DNA from: an uncultured Bacilli bacterium
Lineage (GTDB): Bacteria > Bacillota_I > Bacilli_A > RF39 > UBA660
Assembly (NCBI GenBank): GCA_910586425.1
Contig: CAJUHL010000086.1
Location: 1-6,336, forward strand
Direction: 5' to 3'
Length of the DNA: 6,336 bases
Positions 1-6,244 of this stretch are shown piece after piece. The notes below the pieces were generated by a model, which did no database searches, was not told the DNA's origin, and saw only the letters and a program-made list of their open reading frames with translations. The position numbers and the translations under genes are program-made. Within the stretch, counting starts at the first letter, position 1. The number at the start of each line of letters is the position of its first letter.

Positions 1-2168
1 CTCCCAAATCTTAATGAATTTAATACAACAGTTAAACTACTAAAAATCATTGCTATACTACCAAAGATAGGTGTCATATTGATACCAAGATTACTGAATA
101 ATCCCATAGCAATTGGAATCATACCAATATTATAGAAAAATGCCCAAAATAAATTTTGTTTAATAACATTATAAGAGCGGTTGCTTACCTCTATTAAATC
201 CAAAATGTTTTCCATGTCATTATTCATTAAAATAACATCTGCTGAATCCATAGCAACATCTGTGCCATCATTTACACTAATTCCTATCGTTGCACTAACT
301 AATGCTGGTGCATCGTTAATTCCATCTCCAACCATAATGACTTTTTTACCATTATCTATTAGATTTTTTATATGCTTTGCCTTTTCTTGTGGTAAGACGT
401 TTGCTATCGTTGTTGCTATTCCAAGTTCGCTCGCTATCAATTGAGCCGTAACTTCGTTATCTCCTGTTAGCATAATAACTTCAATATTATTTTTATTTAA
501 TTTATGAATAACATCTTTTATATCTGTTCTTATAATATCTCGAACCCCGATAAGACCAATCACCACTTTATCTTCAATAATATAAATTATACTACATCCA
601 TTTTTAACTAAATAATCATAATCATTTTGATTAATATCTTTTATTTCTAATTTTGATAATATCTTGTCATTCCCTAGATAGTATTCTTTACCATTTAGCT
701 CACCATAAATACCAATACCATTTAATGTTTTAAAATCATTTACTTCTAATTTTTTATTTATCTTGAATGCTGTACTAATAGGATGTGATGAATTTTTTTC
801 AATATTAGCAACAATATTTAATAAATTATTATCTGTGTATTTTGAATAATTAAAAAACTGAAATATATTTAATTTGCCAAAGGTTAAAGTTCCTGTTTTA
901 TCAAAGACAATCGTATCTATATTTTTTGCTTTTTCTAAAGTCTCGCTATTTCTTAAAAATAATCCTTTTTTAGCACACAATCCATTACTTACAACTACTA
1001 CTAAAGGAACAGCCAAGCCTAAAGCACAGGGACAGGCTACTACAAGTACAGTAACCATGTGAATTAGTGACTCTTCAATTGATAGGCCGCATATCGTTTG
1101 AACTATGAATGTTAAAACTGAAATAATAAGAATAATGGGTACAAAATAACCACTCATTCTATCTGCCAATTTTTGAATTTTACTTTTAGTACTTGTTGCT
1201 TCAACAACTAGCTCTACTATTTCAGATATAGTGGATTCTTTCCCAATTCTTTTAGCTCTATATTCAATATATCCATCATAACTAACCGATCCTGCGATAA
1301 CCTTGCTTCCTTTTTCTTTTAATACTGGAATGCTTTCTCCTGTAATAAAACTTTCATTAACATAAGTTTTGCCGCTTTCCACAATGCCATCTACGGCAAT
1401 TTTATCTCCAGATTTACAAATTAATAAATCTTCCTTTTTTACTTCATCTATTGATACTTTTTTTTCCTTATCATCTACTTTTAAAATAGCATTTTGTGGT
1501 GTAATCGTCACTAATTTTTTTATGGCTTCTTTTGTTTTATCTTTACTTATATTTTCTATAAATCTTCCTAATTTAATAAAATAAATAACCATACAAGTTG
1601 ATTCAAAATATAAACTTTCAAGATACACATTTACTCCAAGTATTATATTAATATATCCATAAATACTGTATATAAAACTAAATAATACACTAAACATTAC
1701 CAAAGTATCCATGTTAGGTATTTTATGAATTAAATTTTTTATGCCACTTTTTAATATATCCAACCCATACCATAAAAAAATAAGTGTTGATAACAACATT
1801 ACAGTTACTAAAACAATTGGATAGTCATGGTTAATAAAAGGAATATTAGGTAAACTTAACATATGCCCCATAGAAACATACATAATGAATAGAATAAAGA
1901 TTCCTAAAAAAATTAATTTTGTTTTATCTGATTTCTTTGTTTCTATATCATCTATTCCTTTAAATTCTCCTAAACTTTCAAATCCAGCTTCTTTTATATA
2001 ACTCTCTAAATTTTTTCTACTTATATCTTCATATTCAATAGTGGCAATCGATAATATTAAATTGACATTGGCGCTTTTTACCCCTACTTGTTTATTTAAA
2101 TATTTTTCTAATCCTGATGAACAAGCACTACAAGTCATGCCTCCTATTTTTAAAACTATTTTTTTCAT
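1..2168 (-). CDS. copA: Copper-exporting P1B-type ATPase (CopA), C-terminus cut by window edge
   Basis: Integral membrane pump that uses ATP to export Cu(I). The reading frame opens at ATG 2168 and stays open to the edge, giving 722 residues with no stop. An N-terminal HMA domain (about 1-70) carries M-T-C-S-A-C with Cys13 and Cys16, the copper-type motif. Eight membrane segments follow, at about 83-104, 117-135, 153-177, 186-205, 330-350, 370-395, 670-690 and 695-718. Actuator motif TGES is at 276-279, the transport motif Cys379-Pro380-Cys381 in TM6, the phosphorylated Asp423 in DKTGT, His462-Pro463 in the nucleotide domain, TGD at 568-570 and GDGIND at 614-619. Tyr679-Asn680 in TM7 and MxxSS (Met707 to Ser711) in TM8 mark the Cu(I) subclass. 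The last residues seen match the usual family end, so only a few are missing. The start has an AGAGGTG ribosome site 5 bases upstream, and the gene begins 15 bases after the Zn/Cd pump gene. No CopZ, CopY or CsoR gene is visible. Confidence 0.95.
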   Translation of the reverse strand, partial: MKKIVLKIGGMTCSACSSGLEKYLNKQVGVKSANVNLILSIATIEYEDISRKNLESYIKEAGFESLGEFKGIDDIETKKSDKTKLIFLGIFILFIMYVSMGHMLSLPNIPFINHDYPIVLVTVMLLSTLIFLWYGLDILKSGIKNLIHKIPNMDTLVMFSVLFSFIYSIYGYINIILGVNVYLESLYFESTCMVIYFIKLGRFIENISKDKTKEAIKKLVTITPQNAILKVDDKEKKVSIDEVKKEDLLICKSGDKIAVDGIVESGKTYVNESFITGESIPVLKEKGSKVIAGSVSYDGYIEYRAKRIGKESTISEIVELVVEATSTKSKIQKLADRMSGYFVPIILIISVLTFIVQTICGLSIEESLIHMVTVLVVACPCALGLAVPLVVVVSNGLCAKKGLFLRNSETLEKAKNIDTIVFDKTGTLTFGKLNIFQFFNYSKYTDNNLLNIVANIEKNSSHPISTAFKINKKLEVNDFKTLNGIGIYGELNGKEYYLGNDKILSKLEIKDINQNDYDYLVKNGCSIIYIIEDKVVIGLIGVRDIIRTDIKDVIHKLNKNNIEVIMLTGDNEVTAQLIASELGIATTIANVLPQEKAKHIKNLIDNGKKVIMVGDGINDAPALVSATIGISVNDGTDVAMDSADVILMNNDMENILDLIEVSNRSYNVIKQNLFWAFFYNIGMIPIAMGLFSNLGINMTPIFGSIAMIFSSLTVVLNSLRFG

Positions 2169-2183
2169 GAAAACACCTCTTCA

Positions 2184-4049
2184 TTATTTCATAGATTTAA
2201 TTCCTAAAATTTTAAGGGCATTTATGATTGCGAGAACTGATACCCCAACATCAGCAAATACCGCTGCCCACATACTAGCAAGGCCAAATGCACTTAATAT
2301 TAATGTACCAATTTTTACTGCGATAGCAAATACTATATTTTGTCTTACAATTCTCATTGTTTTTTTAGCAATCTGAACAGAATTTGCAATTTTTGATGGT
2401 TCATCTGTCATAATAACCACATCCGCAGCTTCAATTGCTGCATCACTTCCAAGACCACCCATTGCTACTCCTATATCAGATAATGCTAGAACTGGAGCAT
2501 CATTAATTCCATCTCCAACAAAGATAAGTTTTCCTCCAGAGGATTTTTGCGTCATTAATTTTTCTACCCAAGAAACTTTATCTTGTGGTAATAATTCAGC
2601 ATGATACTCATCTAAATTAAGCTCATTCGCTACAGACTCACTAATATTCTCACCATCTCCTGTTAGCATAACAACTTTAAGAGCAATATTGTTTTTAAAT
2701 AATTTTACTGCTTTATAAGAATCATCTTTAATTTTATCAGCAATAAGAATTGTTCCTGCAAATTCATCATTTATTGCAACATATACAATTGTTCCTATTC
2801 CCTCACTCTTTTGAAATTTAATATTGTATTCTTTCATTAGCTTTTCGTTTCCAACTAAAACCGTCTTTCCATCTACTAATGCTTTTACCCCTTTACCTGA
2901 AATTTCTTGTGTTTTAGTAACAAGTTTTTCATTAATTTCTTTGTTATATGCTTGTTTCAATGAATGGGAAATTGGATGATTAGAAAAACCTTCTGCATAA
3001 GCTGCATATCTTAATAGCTCATCATCAGTGTATCCGTAAGCACTCATTTTTTGAACTTTAAATACTCCTTCTGTTAATGTTCCAGTTTTATCGCACACAA
3101 TAATTTCAGCACTTGCAAGAGCTTCTAGGTAGTTACTTCCTTTTATCAAAACCCCTATTTTAGAAGCGGCTCCTATTCCTCCAAAGAATGATAATGGAAT
3201 AGAAATCACTAAAGCACATGGGCAAGATACTACTAAAAATGACAATGCTCGATATAACCAATCACTAAATAAAGCATCTTTAATAACAAGAGATGGAATG
3301 ATAGCTAATGCGACTGCTACTACAACCACAATTGGAGTATAGTATTTGGCAAATTTACTAATAAAGTTTTCAGACTTTGATTTTCTACTACTAGCATTTT
3401 CTACTAAATCTAATATTTTACTTACAGTGGATTCTCCAAATTCTTTGACTACTTTAATTTTTAAAATTCCATCATTATTTATACAACCACTTAATACTTC
3501 ATCATTTATAGTTGCTTTTCTTGGAACTGCTTCTCCTGTTAGGGCTTGTGTATTAAGCATTGATTCGCCTTCTAATACAATACCATCTAAAGGGATTTTT
3601 TCTCCTGGTTTTACTAATATGATTTCTCCAATATTTACTTCATCTGGGCCTACTTTTTCAATTTCATCCTCCCGATATACATTTGCATAATCTGGTCTTA
3701 TATCCATAAGGCTTGCTACAGATTTTCTTGACTTATCTACTGCATAACTTTGAAATAATTCCCCAACTTGATAGAAAAGCATTACTGCAACCGCCTCTGG
3801 AAATTCTCCTATACAAAATGCTCCAATGGTAGCAACTGTCATTAAAAAGTTTTCATCAAAAACTTTACCTTTAAAAATATTTCTTACCGCCTTTGATACA
3901 ATGTCATATCCGATAATTATATAGGCAATTATATATAGAATATCATTATATAATTCCGTATCAAATTCAAGTAACAAAGAAACCATAACTAGTACAAGAG
4001 AAACAATTATCTTAATGAATTGTCTATTCATTTTTCGACTCATGATCAC
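2184..4049 (-). CDS. cadA: Zn/Cd/Pb-translocating P1B-type ATPase lacking an HMA domain (CadA/ZntA class)
   Basis: Membrane efflux pump for divalent soft metals (Zn, Cd, Pb). Counting from GTG 4049 it has 621 residues, about 100 shorter than usual CadA because no N-terminal HMA domain is present; that domain is the separate gene just upstream. Visible landmarks are TM1-TM4 within about 11-102, TGEA at 171-174, Cys276-Pro277-Cys278 followed by ALVIS in TM6, the phosphorylated Asp320 in DKTGT, His358-Pro359, TGDG at 463-466 and GDGIND at 512-517. Lys579 in TM7 and Asp600 in TM8 (FADVG) are the charged pair typical of Zn/Cd pumps, and the CPCALVIS form of TM6 agrees. The start is ambiguous. GTG at 4049 overlaps the upstream TAG stop and lies 4 bases after GAGGAGG; ATG at 4043 lies 10 bases after it and would give 619 residues. 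The coding sequence ends TAA, 15 bases before copA. Divalent specificity is inferred from motifs, not tested. Confidence 0.95.
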   Translation of the reverse strand: MIMSRKMNRQFIKIIVSLVLVMVSLLLEFDTELYNDILYIIAYIIIGYDIVSKAVRNIFKGKVFDENFLMTVATIGAFCIGEFPEAVAVMLFYQVGELFQSYAVDKSRKSVASLMDIRPDYANVYREDEIEKVGPDEVNIGEIILVKPGEKIPLDGIVLEGESMLNTQALTGEAVPRKATINDEVLSGCINNDGILKIKVVKEFGESTVSKILDLVENASSRKSKSENFISKFAKYYTPIVVVVAVALAIIPSLVIKDALFSDWLYRALSFLVVSCPCALVISIPLSFFGGIGAASKIGVLIKGSNYLEALASAEIIVCDKTGTLTEGVFKVQKMSAYGYTDDELLRYAAYAEGFSNHPISHSLKQAYNKEINEKLVTKTQEISGKGVKALVDGKTVLVGNEKLMKEYNIKFQKSEGIGTIVYVAINDEFAGTILIADKIKDDSYKAVKLFKNNIALKVVMLTGDGENISESVANELNLDEYHAELLPQDKVSWVEKLMTQKSSGGKLIFVGDGINDAPVLALSDIGVAMGGLGSDAAIEAADVVIMTDEPSKIANSVQIAKKTMRIVRQNIVFAIAVKIGTLILSAFGLASMWAAVFADVGVSVLAIINALKILGIKSMK

Positions 4050-4273
4050 TATACCTCCTCAATTGTTACTTCTGGTTCTTCTTTTTTTATAACTTTTTTA
4101 ATTTTTACTAATGCTTGTTCCTTATTTTCTTCAGTACATTCAAAAGTTAATTTTTGTGTCATAAAACTGATACTAACATTCTCTATTATACCAATTTTTT
4201 GTAAAGCTCCTTCTAATTTGTTTACGCAGTTTGCACAGTCTAAATTTTTAATATTGAATTTGTATTTATTCAT
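4049..4273 (-). CDS. Free-standing HMA-domain heavy-metal-binding protein
   Basis: Small (74 residues) cytoplasmic metal-binding protein with a single HMA (ferredoxin-like) fold. The motif N-L-D-C-A-N-C places Cys13 and Cys16 as ligands with Asp12 just before them. An acidic residue there is typical of Zn/Cd/Pb HMA domains, whereas copper domains have M-T-C. The length covers one HMA domain plus a Lys/Glu-rich tail (KKEEPEVTIEEV), resembling the linker that normally joins HMA to the CadA membrane part. ATG 4273 is preceded by AGAAGGAT at suitable spacing. It begins 22 bases after the ArsR gene and its TAG stop overlaps the GTG start of the ATPase gene, so translation is probably coupled. Inference: it works in trans as the metal-binding domain or chaperone of the downstream pump. 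A separate chaperone role is possible but less likely given the CadA-type motif. Confidence 0.9.
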   Translation of the reverse strand: MNKYKFNIKNLDCANCVNKLEGALQKIGIIENVSISFMTQKLTFECTEENKEQALVKIKKVIKKEEPEVTIEEV

Positions 4274-4295
4274 TTTAATCCTTCTTTCTTATTTT

Positions 4296-4658
4296 TTAAC
4301 CTTTATGATTAATATGTTCTAAACCAATTTCAAACAATTTAACAATATGCTCATCATCCAAAGTATAATATACTTCTTTACCATTTTTTCTACATCTAAC
4401 AACCCCACTTCTTCTAAGAACGGCAAGTTGATGTGAGATAGATGATTTAGTCATATTAAGTACATTTGCTAAATCACAAACACACATTTCGTTTTGATCT
4501 AATGCAAAAAGGATCCTACATCTTGTTGTATCTCCTATCAGTTTGAATAAATCCGCTAAATGGTTAAATGTGTCTTCATTTGGCATTTTTTGTAATACTT
4601 CATCAACAGCTTCTTGATGAATAATATTACAATCACAAGAAAATTCATTTCTAGACAT
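4296..4658 (-). CDS. cadC: ArsR/SmtB-family metal-responsive repressor (CadC-like)
   Basis: Winged-helix repressor expected to bind the operators upstream and release DNA on metal binding. ATG 4658 gives 120 residues and is chosen because GGGAGGG lies 5 bases upstream. The frame extends to 4706, but the extra 16 residues would be read from the operator region and lack a good ribosome site. The E-M-C-V-C-D-L-A motif places Cys59 and Cys61 in the position of the CadC Cys58/Cys60 pair. N-terminal Cys8 and Cys10, with His14 nearby, can play the part of CadC Cys7 and Cys11. The recognition helix region (about 69-84) contains the family-typical SSISHQLAVLRRSG. C-terminal Asp102, His104, His115 and His118 match the spacing of the alpha-5 zinc site. 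It is the first gene of the efflux operon and likely represses itself and the pumps. The precise inducers (Cd, Pb, Zn) are inferred; the gene symbol is by family resemblance. Confidence 0.93.
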   Translation of the reverse strand: MSRNEFSCDCNIIHQEAVDEVLQKMPNEDTFNHLADLFKLIGDTTRCRILFALDQNEMCVCDLANVLNMTKSSISHQLAVLRRSGVVRCRKNGKEVYYTLDDEHIVKLFEIGLEHINHKG

Positions 4659-4663
4659 AAATT

Positions 4664-4670
4664 CCCTCCC
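4664..4670 (-). promoter_or_regulatory. Ribosome binding site that fixes the ArsR gene start
   Basis: GGGAGGG on the minus strand, 5 bases before ATG 4658. It supports the 120-residue protein rather than the 136-residue reading that begins inside the operator palindrome. Confidence 0.85.
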
Positions 4671-4690
4671 ATAATATAATACGTTTTTGA

Positions 4691-4706
4691 TTGAATATAT
4701 ATTCAA
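4691..4706. promoter_or_regulatory. Downstream operator of the metal-efflux operon (perfect palindrome)
   Basis: TTGAATATATATTCAA reads the same on both strands and has the core TGAAT-N4-ATTCA. It starts within a few bases of the transcription start expected from the -10 box, so a bound repressor would block initiation or early elongation. It resembles the TGAA...TTCA type of site used by ArsR/SmtB repressors. Binding by the adjacent repressor is inferred. Confidence 0.75.
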
Positions 4707-4714
4707 CCATTTTA

Positions 4715-4744
4715 ATCATAGTTGAATATCCATTCACTTGTCAA
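4715..4744 (-). promoter_or_regulatory. Sigma-A promoter of the arsR-HMA-cadA-copA operon
   Basis: On the minus strand the -35 box is a perfect TTGACA (4744-4739) and the -10 box is TATGAT (4720-4715), separated by 18 bases. Transcription should begin near 4708, leaving a leader of about 50 bases before the repressor gene. An operator fills most of the spacer, so repressor and RNA polymerase should compete for the site. Confidence 0.85.
4723..4736. promoter_or_regulatory. Upstream operator inside the promoter spacer
   Basis: TGAATATCCATTCA is an inverted repeat of TGAAT and ATTCA with 4 central bases, the same arrangement as the palindrome at 4691-4706. The two sites are offset by 31 bases, close to three helical turns, so two repressor dimers could sit on the same DNA face. 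It lies wholly between the -35 and -10 boxes. Confidence 0.7.
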
Positions 4745-4755
4745 TATGTTTTAAC

Positions 4756-4788
4756 AAAAAAATGAAAATTATAGCAAATTCTCATTTT
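4756..4788 (-). terminator. Possible weak intrinsic terminator upstream of the efflux promoter
   Basis: The minus-strand RNA could form a 12-pair stem (4788-4777 with 4770-4759, one G-U pair) around a 6-base loop, with a run of seven U beginning in the stem and leaving it (4762-4756). It would end transcripts of the KilA-N/VOC pair before the metal promoter. The stem has only one G-C pair, so it may be too weak; on the plus strand the G-U pair becomes an A-C mismatch. Confidence 0.35.
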
Positions 4789-4953
4789 ACTGACTAAATC
4801 TCTTTTACAAACTTAATATTCTGCAACAGTTTAATATACTAATTATAATACTTTTTTCTGCAATTGTTAATGTAGGTAAAGCAGTATTATATAAACCATC
4901 TTTAAAGTAAATCTATATATAGGCTTATTTTATAACATCTTTTGTTGGTTTAA
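4789..4953. other. AT-rich intergenic region
   Basis: This stretch follows the VOC stop codon and holds no convincing gene. It includes a 9-base inverted repeat (4844-4852 with 4883-4891, separated by 30 bases) and the 10-base palindrome CTATATATAG at 4913-4922. A 35-codon minus-strand reading without a start codon (4912-4805) could be a decayed gene end but I do not recognise it. Confidence 0.6.
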
Positions 4954-5343
4954 TTAACAAGATAAAATAATCATATTTTTATCTGGGTCTAATATGCCAA
5001 ATTCTAAACTTCCATAAGCAGTCTCTTTTAATTCCATAAAAATTGAAATATGATTGTCTTTAATTTTTTTATATAATTTTTCAATATCATTTCTACTACT
5101 TAACTTAAATTTAATTAAATTACTTGATGAAACGTTTTCAGGAAAATTTGGTATCTCAATACAAACTTCTTTATATTCTTCAAACATAATATAACAATCT
5201 TCTTTTCTCATTTTACACCAAGTAATTGGATCTCCATCAGTTTCTACTATTTTGAAATCAAAGTATTCCATATAAAAATCAACAGTTTTATTAATTTCAT
5301 TAACGACAAATTCATTAATTATTTCTATCCTAATGTCCTCCAA
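4954..5343 (-). CDS. VOC-superfamily (glyoxalase/bleomycin-resistance fold) protein, start uncertain
   Basis: Small cytoplasmic protein of the vicinal oxygen chelate fold, a family of metal-dependent lyases, isomerases, dioxygenases and antibiotic-binding proteins; its substrate cannot be told. Counted from TTG 5343 it has 129 residues. The first module has the typical helix NKTVDFYMEYFDFKIVE (about 18-34). The second has DIEKLYKKIKDN (86-97) and the closing strand signature Y-G-S-L-E-F-G-I-L-D-P-D-K-N (110-123). No clear His/Glu metal triad is evident, so it may be a non-catalytic binding protein. The start is odd: TTG 5343 has no ribosome site upstream, and a good GGAGG (5341-5337) lies over it, placed 8 bases before ATA 5328, which would give a 124-residue protein starting EIINEFVVN after the initiator. 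The first in-frame ATG (residue 24) would remove the first strand. It follows the KilA-N gene by 13 bases and is probably co-transcribed. Confidence 0.85.
   Translation of the reverse strand: MEDIRIEIINEFVVNEINKTVDFYMEYFDFKIVETDGDPITWCKMRKEDCYIMFEEYKEVCIEIPNFPENVSSSNLIKFKLSSRNDIEKLYKKIKDNHISIFMELKETAYGSLEFGILDPDKNMIILSC
5337..5341 (-). promoter_or_regulatory. Ribosome binding site pointing to a non-standard VOC start
   Basis: GGAGG on the minus strand, 8 bases upstream of ATA 5328 and 2 bases upstream of ATT 5334. It overlaps TTG 5343, so it cannot serve that codon. Either the gene uses a rare ATA/ATT start, or an original ATG has been lost. Confidence 0.55.
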
Positions 5344-5356
5344 TATTATTTTATAT

Positions 5357-6211
5357 TTAGTAATCTTTTTCTAATTGTTCAATTTTTAAAATATTATTAT
5401 CATTATATAAAATTGATAATTGTTTAACAGCTATTTTATTTAATTTTTCTAATCTTTCTTTTTGACTTATACCATCTTCAATCATTTTTACATTTAAATT
5501 TTCTAAATTACTCAAAACTATTAAATGTAAAATATCCGTGTAATCTCTTATATTTCCCTCTAGATTAGAATTAGAGTTTCTCCATTCTTTTGCTGTCATT
5601 CCAAACAAAGCTACGTTTAAAACATCCGCTTCATCAGCATAAATATATTGTTTTTGTTTATCTGTTAGTTTAGGTACTATATTTTCTTTAATTGAATCAG
5701 TATGAATTCTATAATTTGTTTTCGAAATACTTCTTCTAACATTCCATTCAATTTTATTTTGATATGCTTCATTTGCTTTTAATCGTTCAAATTCCTTAAT
5801 AAGATATAACTTAAAACTTGTATCAATCCAAGATGCAAACTCTAGTGCTATATCAGGGTGAGCATAGGTACCTTTACTATATCTTCCACTACTTGGGATT
5901 ATACCAATAGCATTAGTTCTCTTTTTCCATTGGCTTGGAGACATTGTAAAAGCATTGTACCCAACTTCATTAATTTTAATTTCGCGAGATTCCGCTAAAT
6001 TAAAGTTTTCGTTAAATAGTTCTTCCCACAAAGAATAAAAATCAAAAGAGTCTTTATTTGTCATCCATTTATTAATTACATCTGCAGGATTGTTAGGATT
6101 TTTATATTTTGCTAAATCAGTTAGAGAAATATAATCAACATTTCCTACTCGCATAATGCCAACAAGATTATCATTAACATTTATTTCTATTTTAATTACT
6201 TCATTTTTCAT
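5357..6211 (-). CDS. KilA-N domain DNA-binding protein
   Basis: A 284-residue soluble protein with an N-terminal KilA-N domain, a DNA-binding fold known from phages, large DNA viruses and bacterial accessory regions. The domain runs from about 25 (DYISLTDLAKYKNPNNPADVINKWM) to 145. Diagnostic parts are W95-K-K-R, the glycine-rich turn near 108-115 and GTYAHPDIALEFASWIDTSFKLYLIKEFERLK (114-145). A second conserved-looking region (about 189-225: YIYADEADVLNVALFGMTAKEW, then EGNIRDYT) is followed by a helical, Lys/Leu-rich tail. ATG 6211 has AAAGGGGG about 6-8 bases upstream and an extended -10 promoter just before it. The VOC gene follows 13 bases after the stop. Its role here is unknown: transcription regulator, phage-derived antirepressor-like protein and orphan mobile-element gene all remain possible. 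Confidence 0.88.
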   Translation of the reverse strand: MKNEVIKIEINVNDNLVGIMRVGNVDYISLTDLAKYKNPNNPADVINKWMTNKDSFDFYSLWEELFNENFNLAESREIKINEVGYNAFTMSPSQWKKRTNAIGIIPSSGRYSKGTYAHPDIALEFASWIDTSFKLYLIKEFERLKANEAYQNKIEWNVRRSISKTNYRIHTDSIKENIVPKLTDKQKQYIYADEADVLNVALFGMTAKEWRNSNSNLEGNIRDYTDILHLIVLSNLENLNVKMIEDGISQKERLEKLNKIAVKQLSILYNDNNILKIEQLEKDY

Positions 6212-6235
6212 TTAAATTCCCCCTTTGATTATTAT

Positions 6236-6244
6236 ATTATACCA
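6236..6244 (-). promoter_or_regulatory. Extended -10 promoter for the KilA-N/VOC pair
   Basis: TGGTATAAT on the minus strand is a perfect TATAAT preceded by the TG-N extension. No good -35 box is seen at 17 or 18 bases upstream, which is common for extended -10 promoters. Transcription would start near 6229, leaving about 18 bases before the KilA-N start codon. Confidence 0.55.

Noticed and set aside
181..444. Plus-strand 87-residue open frame
   Set aside because: It lies antisense within the copA reading, which carries all catalytic motifs; it is a shadow frame.
3346..3690. Plus-strand 114-residue open frame
   Set aside because: It is fully antisense to the Zn/Cd ATPase coding sequence and has no recognisable domain or ribosome site.
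4255..4272. TGAAT and ATTCA half-sites at the HMA gene start as a third operator
   Set aside because: The half-sites are 8 bases apart instead of 4 and lie inside the operon without a promoter; chance occurrence in AT-rich DNA is likely.
4020..4322. Plus-strand 100-residue hydrophobic open frame
   Set aside because: It is antisense to the HMA gene and both its junctions. Its hydrophobicity follows from the complement of Lys/Asn/Glu-rich codons.
4659..4706. Longer repressor beginning at 4706 (16 more residues)
   Set aside because: This start lies inside the operator palindrome close to the transcription start, leaving no room for a ribosome site; ATG 4658 has an excellent one.
4805..4912. 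Minus-strand 35-codon start-less reading as a gene remnant
   Set aside because: It has no start codon, no ribosome site and no recognisable motif; the length is not surprising for one open frame.
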